DNA of 38,145 nt, taken from an uncultured Rhodospirillales bacterium (GTDB lineage Bacteria; Pseudomonadota; Alphaproteobacteria; Reyranellales; Reyranellaceae). Shown here in pieces: positions 10,800 to 18,902 of the stretch. How positions within the stretch are numbered: the first letter of the stretch is position 1; each line of letters starts with the position of its first letter. The notes under the pieces are model-generated. The model was not told the origin of the DNA, did not search any database, and worked only from the letters and a program-made list of their open reading frames with translations. A program made the position numbers and the translations under genes. The DNA lies in assembly GCA_945957125.1 (NCBI GenBank), contig CAMFJT010000023.1, forward strand, positions 1 through 38,145, in the 5' to 3' direction.

Positions 10800-12206
10800 T
10801 CAGAGCCCTGCCTCGCCGCCGCTTGCCGCCAGGACGGCATCGACGATCACCTTCATTTTCGACCCCAGCGATCCCTTGATCGCCAGGACATCCCCTGCCC
10901 TCAACGCTGTCGCCACCTCCCGCGCAAGCGCCTCCGAATCCGGCCGATGCACGCCTTTCTGCGCCGCGGCGAGCTCGTGCCACAGCGCCGCCATGTGCGG
11001 CCCGCACAGGAAGACCCGTGCCGCGCCGCTCGCCGCCACCGCCTGTGCCAGGCCGGCGTGATAGGCGTCCGCCTGCTCGCCCAGCTCGCGCATGTCGCCC
11101 AGCACCAGCAGGCGACGACCACCCGGAGCCGGCTCGGTTCGCGCCAGCACCGCGAGCATGGCGCGCACCGACGCGGGATTGGCGTTGTAGCTCTCGTCCA
11201 GCAGCTCGATCGTGCCGCTACCGAACGCGAGCCGACGCCGTGCGCCGCGCCCTGGCGACGCCTTGACCTCCGCCAGCGACGCCGCTGCCGCGACGATGTC
11301 GGCGCCCAACGCTTCCGCGACCGCGAGCGCCGCGATGCTGTTCAGCACCCAGTGCTCGCCGGCCGCGCCAAGCCGATACTCGATCCGCCTGCCGTGGATC
11401 AAGGCTTGCACATCGCTGCCCGAATCCTGCAGCCGGCACGCGACCAGACGCGCATCCGCCGTCTCGTTCCGGCCGAATCCGACAATGCGCGAGACGCCGA
11501 AGTTGCGTGCATGACGCACCAACCGTTCATAGTGGCGGTTGTCGCGATTGAGCACGGCCACAGCGCCCTCCCGCATACCGGCGAACAGGCAGGCTTTCTC
11601 GTCGGCGATCGCCTCCTCGCTGCCCATGTGACCGATATGCGCAGGCTCGACGTTGGTGACGATACCGACATGCGCCTCGACCTGGCGTGCCAACGGCTCG
11701 ATCTCGCCGGGATGGTTCATGCCGATCTCGAACACGCCGTAGCGTGCCTCGCGCGGCAGGCGGGCGAGGCTGATCGGCACGCCGACATGGTTGTTGAAGC
11801 TCGCCGTGCTGGCCGAGGTCGGCGCCTGGGCCGACAGCATCGCACGCAAGGCATCCTTGGTGCTGGTCTTGCCGACCGAGCCGGTGACGCTGGCGATCCG
11901 CGCGGTGCTGCGGGCGCGGCCGGCGCGGCCGAGATCGACAAGCGCCGCCATCGTGTCGGCGACGCGGACGACATTGCCCACCGCGTCCGGCACGTCGCGC
12001 GAGATCACGGCCGCCGCCGCGCCGCGCGCCAGCGCGTCCGCGACAAAAACGTGACCGTCGGTGCTCTCGCCGGCAAGCGCGAAGAATATGTCGCCCGGGC
12101 CGACGGCGCGGCTGTCGAAGGTGACGCCGGTCGCCTCGAACGGCCCCGACATCGCGACCGGGGACAGGGCGCGCGCGACCTCGTCGGACGTCCAGAGCGG
12201 GGTCAT
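10800..12206 (-). CDS. murF: UDP-MurNAc-tripeptide--D-Ala-D-Ala ligase
   Basis: MurF adds the D-Ala-D-Ala dipeptide made by Ddl, completing the UDP-MurNAc-pentapeptide. The 468-residue protein shows [24 protein letters not shown] in the N-terminal UMP-binding domain. The P-loop is [14 protein letters not shown], with its lysine at residue 113. Other motifs are [27 protein letters not shown], the MurF-specific [17 protein letters not shown], and GDMRELGE near the C terminus. The ATG at 12206 overlaps the murE stop (ATGA). No truncation or missing motif is evident. Confidence 0.98.
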   Translation of the reverse strand: MTPLWTSDEVARALSPVAMSGPFEATGVTFDSRAVGPGDIFFALAGESTDGHVFVADALARGAAAAVISRDVPDAVGNVVRVADTMAALVDLGRAGRARSTARIASVTGSVGKTSTKDALRAMLSAQAPTSASTASFNNHVGVPISLARLPREARYGVFEIGMNHPGEIEPLARQVEAHVGIVTNVEPAHIGHMGSEEAIADEKACLFAGMREGAVAVLNRDNRHYERLVRHARNFGVSRIVGFGRNETADARLVACRLQDSGSDVQALIHGRRIEYRLGAAGEHWVLNSIAALAVAEALGADIVAAAASLAEVKASPGRGARRRLAFGSGTIELLDESYNANPASVRAMLAVLARTEPAPGGRRLLVLGDMRELGEQADAYHAGLAQAVAASGAARVFLCGPHMAALWHELAAAQKGVHRPDSEALAREVATALRAGDVLAIKGSLGSKMKVIVDAVLAASGGEAGL

Positions 12207-13657
12207 GCCGCCAGCTCGCGCGCCACTTGGGCGTCATCGAACGGATGGGTCACGCCGTGGACGGTCTGACCGGTCTCGTGGCCCTTGCCCGCAATCAGCA
12301 GCAGGTCGTCGGCGGAAGTGAGTGCGGCCAGGCCCTGCTCGATGGCGGCATGGCGATCCGAGCGCACCTCGATCCAGTTGTGCCGTCCCGCCGGGATGCC
12401 ACGCAGGATCTCCGCGCGGATCGCCGACGGGTCCTCGCTGCGCGGGTTGTCGTCCGTCACCAGCGTGTAGTCGGCCAGGCGGGTGGCGATCTCGCCCATC
12501 ACCGGCCGCTTGCCGCGGTCGCGGTCGCCGCCGCAGCCGAACACCACGACCAGCTTGCCACGCGCGAACGGCCGCAAGGTCGCCAGCACCGTCGCCAGCG
12601 CCTCGGGCTTGTGGGCGTAGTCGACATAGACTGGCGCGCCGGTCCTGTGGCGGGCCACGAGCTGCAACCGGCCCGGCGCGCCGCTCAGGGTCGCCATGGC
12701 CGCCACGGCGCGCGAGACGTCGCCGCCAGTAGCGACCACGAGCCCCAGCGCGGCCAGCGCGTTGGACGCCTGGAAGCCACCGACCAGCGGCAGCTCGACC
12801 TCATGCCGGTCGCCGAGCGCCTCGATGACGAGGCGCTGGCCACGCGCCGTCGGCTCGTCGCGCACCAGCCGGAATTCCTTGCCTGCGATGCCGTAGGTCC
12901 AGAAGCGCACGCCGCGCCGCTCGCAGATCTCGCCGAGCCGCGCGGCACGGTCGCTGTCGGCGTTCACGACGGCCGTCCCATCCTGGGGCAGCAGCGTTGC
13001 GAACAGCCGGGCCTTGGCGTCGAAATACGCGTCCATCGACGGGTGGTAGTCGAGGTGCTCGTGCGTCAGGTTGGTAAAGGCGGCGGCCGACAGCTTCAGC
13101 CCGTCGAGGCGGTGCTGGTCGAGGCCGTGGCTCGACGCCTCGATCGCCAGATGCGTCACACCCTCGCGGGCAAGCGTGGCGAGATCGGCATGCAGCTGGA
13201 CGGGATCGGGGGTGGTCAGCCCGGCCTCGCGCATGAAGCCCGGCGAGACGATACCCAATGTACCGACGCTGGCCGCCCGCAGGCCGAGCGCCGCCCAGAT
13301 CTGGCGCACGAAGTGGACGGTCGAGCTCTTGCCGTTGGTGCCGGTGACGGCCGCGATGGTGGCAGGCTGCCGGCCGGCGAACGTCGCCGCCATCAGCGCG
13401 ATGCGCCGCCGCGGTTGAGGATCCCGCAACACGACGATGGCCGGATCGAGCGGCGGCAGGGACGCATCGGGCGCGGTGAGAATGACCGAGGCTCCCCGCT
13501 CGACGGCATCGGCGACGAAGCGCGCCCCATCGGCCCTGGAGCCTGCGAGCGCCGCAAAGAGAAAGCCGGGCTGGACCTTGCGCGAGTCGAGCGTCAGGCC
13601 GGCGACGGCCGGGTCGCGCGGCAAAGCGCTGGCGCCCATGAGGTCACTCAGCCGCAA
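12203..13657 (-). CDS. murE: UDP-MurNAc-L-Ala-D-Glu--meso-diaminopimelate ligase
   Basis: MurE adds the third stem residue. The 484-residue protein has GLTLDSRKVQPGFLFAAL in the N-terminal domain, the P-loop VTGTNGKSSTVHF (lysine at residue 110) and NLTHEHLDYHPSMDAYF. It also has DDNPRSEDP, the DNPR-type motif that marks selection of meso-diaminopimelate over lysine, so a Gram-negative A1-gamma peptidoglycan is expected. The chosen start is TTG at 13657. It is preceded by GGGAG at a good spacing, gives the family-like N terminus MRLSDLMG, and overlaps ftsI by 14 bases. The alternative ATG at 13639 would leave a 4-base gap after ftsI and has a weaker ribosome site. Confidence 0.96.
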   Translation of the reverse strand: MRLSDLMGASALPRDPAVAGLTLDSRKVQPGFLFAALAGSRADGARFVADAVERGASVILTAPDASLPPLDPAIVVLRDPQPRRRIALMAATFAGRQPATIAAVTGTNGKSSTVHFVRQIWAALGLRAASVGTLGIVSPGFMREAGLTTPDPVQLHADLATLAREGVTHLAIEASSHGLDQHRLDGLKLSAAAFTNLTHEHLDYHPSMDAYFDAKARLFATLLPQDGTAVVNADSDRAARLGEICERRGVRFWTYGIAGKEFRLVRDEPTARGQRLVIEALGDRHEVELPLVGGFQASNALAALGLVVATGGDVSRAVAAMATLSGAPGRLQLVARHRTGAPVYVDYAHKPEALATVLATLRPFARGKLVVVFGCGGDRDRGKRPVMGEIATRLADYTLVTDDNPRSEDPSAIRAEILRGIPAGRHNWIEVRSDRHAAIEQGLAALTSADDLLLIAGKGHETGQTVHGVTHPFDDAQVARELAA

Positions 13658-15500
13658 CGCGGCGCACTCCCGGTGCGGTCGCCGCCTGACCTCCCGCGCG
13701 CGCCGGCAGCGCCTTGCGTTCCGGCACCCGACCGCGCACGGTCGCCGCGACGACCGGAGCGGCGGCGGCCGGCTGGGGGATCGCGATCGGCGTCGAAGCG
13801 ATCTCGAGCGGCGTCTGGCTGCTCCAGTCGCCGGGCAGGATGCCGTAGAGCGATACGATGTTCTCGATGATCGTCTTCACGCTCGGCGCCGACACCATGC
13901 CGCCGGTCGCATAGCCGCCGGTCTCTGCGGTGCCATGCGGTTCGTCGAGCGAGACCACGATGAGGAACTTCGGCTCGCTCATCGGGAACATGCCGACGAA
14001 GGAGCTGATCAGGGCCTTCTGGCGGTAGCCGCCGCGGCTGGGTTTCTCGGCCGTGCCGGTCTTGCCGCCGACTTCGTAGTTCTTGACGTCGGCGTTCTTG
14101 CCGGTGCCCTGGATCACGTTCAGGCGCAGCACCTGGCGCATCATCTGCGAGGTCTTGGCCTGGATCACCCGGCGGCCCGGCTCGCTCGCCGCCGTGCGCT
14201 TCACGAAGCTCGGCGGATAGAGGATGCCGCCGTTCACCATCGCCGCGGCGCCGGTCGCCAGATGCAACGGCGTCACCGAGATGCCGTGACCGTAGGCGAT
14301 GGTCATGGTGTTGATCTTGACCCAATGGCGCGGCCAGAGCGGGGCGGCGAGCTCGGGAAGCTGGGTGCTCAGCGGCTTGAGGAAGCCGATCTTGTCGAAG
14401 AAGGCCTTCTGGGCCTCCGGCCCCATCACGTCGACGGCCATCTTGGCCGATGCGATGTTGGAGGAGTAGGTGAAGGTCTCCGACACGGTCAGCGGCCGGC
14501 GTTGCGCATGGTCGTCGTTGATCGTGAAACGGTCGATCTTGATCGGCGAGGAGGCGTCGAACACGCTCGACAGCGTGACCTTGCCCGTGTCGAGCGCCAT
14601 CGCGGTGTTGAATATCTTGAAGGTCGAGCCCTGCTCGTAGACGCCGAGGGTGGCGCGGTTGAACAGCGCCTCGTTCGTGATGGTCTTGGCCTTGTTGGCG
14701 TCGTAGGTCGGCAGCGACGCCATGGCGAGGACCTCGCCATTGGTCACGTCCATCACGACGGCAGTGGCGCCGATCGCCGAAAACTTCTTCACCGCCTTGA
14801 CCAGCTCGTCCTCGACCATGCGCTGCAGGCGCAGATCGATCGAGAGCTGCACCGTCTCACCGCTCTGCAGGCGCTGGTCGAAATAGCGCTCGACCCCGGC
14901 CAGGCCGGCATTGTCGATGCTGTCGTAGCCCACGATGTGCGCGCCGGTCGTGCCCTGCGGATAGATGCGCCGCTCCTCGGCCTGGAACTCGAGGCCCGGG
15001 ATGCCGAGGCGGTTGACCAGGAAATGCTCGCGCGGCGAGAGACCGCGCTTGATCCACAGGAAGCTCTTGTCGGCGTCGAGCTTCTCCTTGAGCTCCTCGT
15101 ACTTCAGTTCCGGCAGGGCCGAAACGATCTTGCGCGCAGCTTCCGCCGTGTCGAGCAGCAGGTGCGGGTTGACGAAGGCCGACATCACCGGCACCGAGGT
15201 CGCGAAGACCACGCCGTTGCGGTCGACGATGTCGGCGCGCTCGGACTGGATAGAGCCGCCCCGGGCGGCCACGCGCTGGGTGGGCTCGGCGCCGTCACGC
15301 AGCAGCGAGACGTAACCCATGCGCAGGCCGACGGCGCAGAACGCCATGACGAAGATCGCTGAGGTCACGACGAGGCGCTGACGCGCGGTCTCCTGCGCGT
15401 CGCCCTTCAGCCGCTCCTTCTCCGACCCGTAACGAACGCCGGCCGCCGCGGGGGTCGCGGCGGCCGGTTCGGGCGGGCCAGATTTACGCCACCACCTCAC
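13644..15500 (-). CDS. ftsI: Septal peptidoglycan transpeptidase FtsI (PBP3)
   Basis: FtsI is the class B penicillin-binding protein that crosslinks septal peptidoglycan made by FtsW. The 618-residue protein has a cytoplasmic tail of about 42 residues, one membrane anchor at about 43-66, the PBP dimerisation domain (RGSI-like box near 80-85, RIYPQG near 178) and the transpeptidase domain. The active-site motifs are all present: STFK at 292-295, SSN at 346-348 and KTG at 480-482. The frame is open upstream through ftsL, but a GTG at 15500 overlaps the ftsL stop (GTGA) and gives a normal tail, so GTG is chosen. The last 50 or so residues are an Ala/Pro-rich periplasmic tail beyond the catalytic domain. 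Confidence 0.96.
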   Translation of the reverse strand: MRWWRKSGPPEPAAATPAAAGVRYGSEKERLKGDAQETARQRLVVTSAIFVMAFCAVGLRMGYVSLLRDGAEPTQRVAARGGSIQSERADIVDRNGVVFATSVPVMSAFVNPHLLLDTAEAARKIVSALPELKYEELKEKLDADKSFLWIKRGLSPREHFLVNRLGIPGLEFQAEERRIYPQGTTGAHIVGYDSIDNAGLAGVERYFDQRLQSGETVQLSIDLRLQRMVEDELVKAVKKFSAIGATAVVMDVTNGEVLAMASLPTYDANKAKTITNEALFNRATLGVYEQGSTFKIFNTAMALDTGKVTLSSVFDASSPIKIDRFTINDDHAQRRPLTVSETFTYSSNIASAKMAVDVMGPEAQKAFFDKIGFLKPLSTQLPELAAPLWPRHWVKINTMTIAYGHGISVTPLHLATGAAAMVNGGILYPPSFVKRTAASEPGRRVIQAKTSQMMRQVLRLNVIQGTGKNADVKNYEVGGKTGTAEKPSRGGYRQKALISSFVGMFPMSEPKFLIVVSLDEPHGTAETGGYATGGMVSAPSVKTIIENIVSLYGILPGDWSSQTPLEIASTPIAIPQPAAAAPVVAATVRGRVPERKALPARAGGQAATAPGVRRVAAE

Positions 15501-16054
15501 CGACGTACCCCTTCTTTTTTCGAGAGGATTGCATCGATCGAGGTTGCGGCGACCTGGCCATCGCCAACCGGACCCGTTGTTGCCGGCGCTTGAGCAAGTG
15601 CCGGTCGAGGGGGCGTCGTGGATCCGGTCGTTATACGCCCTGAAGGGGGTGCGGAGGCCGGCGAGGGGCTGCCGGCCTCCGCTGAGACGCGACCACCACC
15701 ACCGGGTCCAGTCGACGAGGGGACGTCGCTGCCCGTTCGTGGGGGGGAAGGAGGTGGTGCATCGCGCCTTTGCTGATTGCTGTCGTTGCGCAGGACATCG
15801 AGCCGGCTGACCTGCTTGATGTTGGCCTGCTCGAGCTTGAGATGCTTCTGTGCGAGCCTCTCGATGCGCTCGGCCTCGTTGAGATGCGCCCATTCCACCC
15901 GGAGGATGTGGGTCGCCTGCTGGCTCTCGAGGATCTTCTGGTTGGTGCGGTCGATCTTCTCCTCGAGGTCCTGCACCTTGTACTTGACCGTGAAGAGGCC
16001 CACCGCCGTGGCGACGGCGGCGATCGACCAGAACAGGAGCCCGCGATGGATCAT
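15497..16054 (-). CDS. ftsL: Cell division protein FtsL with long periplasmic tail
   Basis: FtsL is a small bitopic protein that pairs with FtsB and FtsQ and activates FtsWI. In this 185-residue product residues 6-22 form the membrane segment, and residues 24-80 a heptad-like helical region ([20 protein letters not shown], then [16 protein letters not shown]), which is the FtsL coiled coil. Residues from about 91 to the end are a Pro/Ser/Gly/Thr-rich tail, finishing in a short, more ordered-looking [14 protein letters not shown]. Typical FtsL proteins end soon after the coiled coil at about 100-120 residues, so the tail is an unusual extension. The ATG overlaps the rsmH stop and the TGA overlaps the ftsI GTG. 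Identification rests on size, topology and position. Confidence 0.88.
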   Translation of the reverse strand: MIHRGLLFWSIAAVATAVGLFTVKYKVQDLEEKIDRTNQKILESQQATHILRVEWAHLNEAERIERLAQKHLKLEQANIKQVSRLDVLRNDSNQQRRDAPPPSPPRTGSDVPSSTGPGGGGRVSAEAGSPSPASAPPSGRITTGSTTPPRPALAQAPATTGPVGDGQVAATSIDAILSKKEGVRR

Positions 16055-16986
16055 GCCGCCCTCGCGATCTTCTCGGCGACCCGCAGGCGCGCAGAACGCG
16101 CACGCGGATTGGCGGCGACCTCGGCACCGGACGGCAGCACCGGCTTGCGCGTGAGCTCGCGCAGCGTCGCGGCGCGCTCACCGGCGCGCGGCGGCGCATG
16201 GCGCGAGGGCGCCGGCGTGCGGCCCGAACGGGCACGGACGAATTCCTTCACGGCCCGATCTTCCAGCGAATGGAAGGACACGACGGCGAGACGGCCGCCC
16301 GGCGCCAGCACCTGCTCGGCGGCGGCCAGCCCGCGCTCGAGCTCGCCCAGCTCGTCGTTGACCGCGATGCGCAGCGCCTGGAAGGCCCGCGTCGCCGGAT
16401 CGCTCTCGTCGCGCGCCGACGGGCCCACGGCGCGACGCACGATCTCGGCGAGCTCGCCGGTGGTCTCGATACGCTTCTCGCGCCGGCGCTCGACGATGGC
16501 ATGCGCCACCCGCCGGCTCTTCCGCTCCTCGCCGTAGCGCCAGAAAATGTCGGCCAGCTCGGTCTCGTCGCTGCCGTTAACAAGATCGGCCGCCGAAGCG
16601 CCGCTCTTCGCCATGCGCATGTCGAGCGGACCGGAATTGCGGAAGGAGAAGCCGCGCTCGGCCCGGTCGAACTGCATCGACGACACGCCGAGATCGAGCG
16701 CCACCCCGTCCACCGCCGACACACCTGCCCCGGACAGCAGCCGCTCCATGTCTCCGAAACGCCCTTCGATCAGGCGCAGACGCGGCGCATAGCGCGCCGC
16801 CAACGCCTGCCCCGCGGCAATGGCATCGGGATCGCGATCGATCGCGATCACCTCGCACGCCGCGCGATCGAGGATTGCTCCGGTGTAGCCGCCACCGCCG
16901 AACGTGCCGTCGACATAGCGCGCGCCGTCGCGCGGCTGCAGCGCGTCGACGACCTCGCTCATCAGGACGGGAACATGACCGGTCAT
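16051..16986 (-). CDS. rsmH: 16S rRNA (cytosine1402-N4)-methyltransferase RsmH
   Basis: RsmH (MraW) methylates N4 of C1402 in the decoding centre of 16S rRNA using S-adenosylmethionine. The 311-residue protein begins [16 protein letters not shown], followed by the SAM-binding [16 protein letters not shown] and AIDRDPDAI. The catalytic region is [29 protein letters not shown], and the C-terminal end has [17 protein letters not shown] and [15 protein letters not shown]. The start at 16986 is 7 bases after mraZ. The longer frame upstream runs into mraZ antisense-like sequence and lacks family similarity. It is the second gene of the dcw cluster, its usual place. Confidence 0.97.
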   Translation of the reverse strand: MTGHVPVLMSEVVDALQPRDGARYVDGTFGGGGYTGAILDRAACEVIAIDRDPDAIAAGQALAARYAPRLRLIEGRFGDMERLLSGAGVSAVDGVALDLGVSSMQFDRAERGFSFRNSGPLDMRMAKSGASAADLVNGSDETELADIFWRYGEERKSRRVAHAIVERRREKRIETTGELAEIVRRAVGPSARDESDPATRAFQALRIAVNDELGELERGLAAAEQVLAPGGRLAVVSFHSLEDRAVKEFVRARSGRTPAPSRHAPPRAGERAATLRELTRKPVLPSGAEVAANPRARSARLRVAEKIARAA

Positions 16987-16993
16987 GGCGGCG

Positions 16994-17473
16994 CTATGCC
17001 TCCCCCGCCGACAGGCTGCGGACGAAAGCGGCCATCTTCTCGCGGTCGGCGTCGCGCCGGGCCTGCCAGCGCTTCGGGTTCCACAGCTGGAACTTGTCGC
17101 CCTTGCCAACCAGCATCACGCCGTCGTCGGCTTCCAGAGCCTGGGAAAATTCCGCCGGCATGGTGAAACGGCCATCCGGCTCCAGGGAAACGGTGCGGGC
17201 GCTGGCCGAGAGATAGCCCGCCGGATCGAACGCCTCGTCGTCGAGCGCGACCTTGAGCGCACCCTTGGCGCCCAGCGCCTCGATGCGCAGGCGCTCCAGC
17301 ATGCCGTCGAATCCCAGGCGGGAGTTCCCGTTCACGACGCCTGCGACATTTGGTGAGTGATACAGCACGAAGGCACCCCGATCGTCCGCCGGCAGCTCGT
17401 CGCGAAAGGCGGCAGGCAGGAGGGCCCGTCCCTTCTTGTCGAGCTTGATCAGGATTTCGGACCGGAATGCCAC
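16994..17473 (-). CDS. mraZ: Transcriptional regulator / division protein MraZ
   Basis: MraZ is a ring-forming AbrB-fold DNA-binding protein that represses its own dcw operon in E. coli. The 159-residue protein has two swapped-hairpin repeats: [18 protein letters not shown] near residues 11-28 and [19 protein letters not shown] near 95-113. The start is GTG at 17473, preceded by a strong AGAGGGGAGAGG ribosome site. It is the first gene of the dcw cluster and is transcribed away from the rnpB side. Four GGGA-containing repeats with 10-bp spacing lie 58-97 bases upstream and are the likely autoregulatory site. A C-terminal tail of about 25 residues follows the second repeat. Confidence 0.95.
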   Translation of the reverse strand: MAFRSEILIKLDKKGRALLPAAFRDELPADDRGAFVLYHSPNVAGVVNGNSRLGFDGMLERLRIEALGAKGALKVALDDEAFDPAGYLSASARTVSLEPDGRFTMPAEFSQALEADDGVMLVGKGDKFQLWNPKRWQARRDADREKMAAFVRSLSAGEA

Positions 17474-17530
17474 CGGACCTCTCCCCTCTGATCCCGCCGC
17501 CGATGCCCCTCGCCCGGCGCCGTCTGTTAC

Positions 17531-17570
17531 ACGGGATACAATGGGATATCATGGGATGTCCGGGGAAGCA
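17531..17570. promoter_or_regulatory. Four 10-bp-spaced GGGA repeats, candidate MraZ operator
   Basis: On the plus strand four consecutive 10-base units start ACGGGATACA, ATGGGATATC, ATGGGATGTC and CGGGGAAGCA. The GGG triplet recurs every 10 bases, and three units share GGGAT. MraZ from E. coli is known to bind direct repeats of TGGGN with 5-base spacers, that is one per helical turn, upstream of mraZ. Period, sequence and place all fit. The repeats lie between the proposed promoter and the mraZ GTG, where binding could block transcription. Confidence 0.72.
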
Positions 17571-17622
17571 ACGTCACCGACCTGATTTTGCAAGGAATCT
17601 GAGCGTGTTACGCACACGACCT

Positions 17623-17650
17623 ATTGTGCGCTCTTGAATTTCGCACGCAA
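17623..17650 (-). promoter_or_regulatory. Possible sigma70-type promoter for the dcw operon
   Basis: Reading the minus strand, TTGCGT (17650-17645) and CACAAT (17628-17623) are separated by 16 bases, giving partial matches to the -35 and -10 consensus. The predicted transcript would start near 17615 and carry a leader of about 140 bases containing the GGGA repeats before mraZ. This is the best pair seen in the 284-bp gap between mraZ and rnpB. The match is modest and other starts are possible. Confidence 0.3.
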
Positions 17651-17757
17651 GACCTAGGGGCTCAGGATTGGTGGAAAACTAGGCACTGCCGCGCGCCGGG
17701 CAAGCGTATTGGAGATGTGGTGGGGGAAGCGGTCGGCAGCCCCAAGATGTCGAGAAT

Positions 17758-18183
17758 GAGCAGGTCAGGCGGCCTGTAAGCCGGGTTCTGTCCCCGCCTC
17801 CCAGGAAACCCCGGGCGGCGATGGATGGCCATTCCTCTGGGACGCCCGTCACCGGGCGCCTCGCGCGACCGACCCGGGCGGCGACGCGGAAACGCCGCTG
17901 CCGGTTGCCCGGCGTGCCGCCCCTATTTGGTCTTGCTCCCGGTGGGGTTTGCCGTGCCGCTTCCGTTACCGGTCGCGCGGTGGGCTCTTACCCCACCGTT
18001 TCACCCTTGCCTGCCGGCTTGTCGCCCGAAGGCGGGCCGGCGCGGCGGTCTGTTCTCTGTGGCACTTTCCCTGGGGTCGCCCCCGCCGGCCGTTAGCCGG
18101 CACCGTGTCTCCGTGGAGCCCGGACTTTCCTCACCCTCCCGGTCGCCCGGGAAAGCGCAGCCATCCAGCCGCCTGACCTGCGG
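17758..18183 (-). ncRNA. rnpB: RNase P RNA (class A, M1 RNA)
   Basis: This is the catalytic RNA that matures the 5' ends of tRNAs together with the RnpA protein. On the minus strand the conserved 5' core AGGAAAGTCCGGGCTCCAC occurs at about 18131-18113. The conserved 3' core ACAGAACCCGGCTTA occurs at 17791-17777. The RNA ends in a 14-bp perfect complementarity (18181-18168 with 17773-17760), which is helix P1 and sets the boundaries. The length of about 426 bases is normal for class A. GGGTAAGAGCCCACCG and other class A core elements lie between. The exact ends are estimated to within a few bases. It shares a 284-bp gap with mraZ, and vapC lies 29 bp upstream on the same strand. Confidence 0.95.
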
Positions 18184-18212
18184 CGCCTGACTAGAGGGCG
18201 CCGACAACCCGG

Positions 18213-18617
18213 TCAAGCGTCCGGCGTGATGAGGTGGACGCTGGGAAAATAGGTGCGATAGAGCCGGGCATCCCGTGTCAGCAGCGACCACTTCTGGGCG
18301 GCTGCGTGCGCACCGATAAAGAAGTCAGGCAGAACACCCGTCCGCACCCCTCCTGATCTGCGATATTGCAGAAAGGCCTTTCCTGCCAGGAAGAGTGCGT
18401 GTCGCGACATGCGCACGATCTCGATCGAGATTTTCTCGAGCACTTGATCGAGATCCTCGATCCGGGCGAAGCGTGTCGACAACTCGGCGTAGACAACATC
18501 ATTGGCAAGGATCGGTCCTACCGCCATTGCCTGTTCGAGATGAGACTGCGACCAGTCTGCCCAGCGAGGATCGTCCATGACCAGGTCGAGGAGAACGTTC
18601 GTGTCCACCAGTGTCAC
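18213..18617 (-). CDS. vapC: VapC-type PIN-domain ribonuclease toxin
   Basis: A PIN-domain protein of 134 residues, the toxin half of a type II toxin-antitoxin pair; VapC enzymes cut RNA (often tRNA or rRNA) with Mg2+. The acidic active-site residues are visible: D5 in LVDTNVLLD, E45 in YAELSTRF, D98 in GVLPDFFIGAHA and D116 in LLTRDARLY. The start is a GTG overlapping the antitoxin stop (GTGA), a common arrangement in such pairs. The catalytic residues are intact, so the toxin is probably active. Its codon use is a little less GC-extreme than the flanking housekeeping genes, consistent with acquisition. The RNA target cannot be inferred. Confidence 0.9.
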   Translation of the reverse strand: MTLVDTNVLLDLVMDDPRWADWSQSHLEQAMAVGPILANDVVYAELSTRFARIEDLDQVLEKISIEIVRMSRHALFLAGKAFLQYRRSGGVRTGVLPDFFIGAHAAAQKWSLLTRDARLYRTYFPSVHLITPDA

Positions 18618-18844
18618 GATTCGCCGCGCAACAAGGCCATGATCTCGTCGGTGCTGGGTCCTTTGCCCGCGCTCCCGCGCACTTTCGCAAAACGGCTCGG
18701 AACCTTCTTGCCCAGTTTCACCAGGACAATCCGACCGTCAGATTCCCGCTCGAAATCAATCTTGCTCCCCGGAACGATCCCGAGCAGGTCGCGCACGCGC
18801 TTTGGAATCGTGATCTGGCCCTTGCTGGTGACCGTGGTGCTCAT
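18614..18844 (-). CDS. vapB: AbrB/MazE-fold antitoxin of the VapBC pair
   Basis: A 76-residue antitoxin. Residues 1-45 are a SpoVT/AbrB swapped-hairpin DNA-binding domain, with the hallmark TVTSKGQITIPKRVRDLLGI followed by PGSKIDFERE. The remaining 30 residues form the basic, flexible tail expected to wrap and neutralise the PIN toxin. The start at 18844 has GGAGG at good spacing. As in related systems, the VapBC complex is expected to bind its own promoter. The short upstream region contains inverted repeats and a promoter-like pair inside the end of ampD. Its stop overlaps the toxin GTG. Confidence 0.9.
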   Translation of the reverse strand: MSTTVTSKGQITIPKRVRDLLGIVPGSKIDFERESDGRIVLVKLGKKVPSRFAKVRGSAGKGPSTDEIMALLRGES

Positions 18845-18850
18845 GCTTGC

Positions 18851-18902
18851 CTCCGGTAAGGCGACTTTCCGGAGAGGTATTACTCCTCGCCTCGACGGTC
18901 AA
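18851..18902 (-). promoter_or_regulatory. Putative vapBC promoter and operator inside the 3' end of ampD
   Basis: Reading the minus strand, TTGACC (18902-18897) and ATACCT (18880-18875) are 16 bases apart. The -35 element lies inside the last codons of ampD, and the -10 element ends just past the ampD stop. Between them and the vapB start, CTCCGG (18851-18856) and CCGGAG (18869-18874) form a 6-bp inverted repeat. One arm of it supplies the vapB ribosome site. A shorter palindrome with GAGG and CCTC arms (18874-18888) overlaps the -10. Autorepression by VapBC is typical of the family; these exact sites are inferred. Confidence 0.4.

Noticed and set aside
13644..16235. An apparent 863-residue FtsI with a long N-terminal extension across ftsL
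   Set aside because: The extension is Arg/Ser/Pro-rich and out of frame with the real FtsL. The GTG at 15500, overlapping the ftsL stop, gives a normal FtsI.
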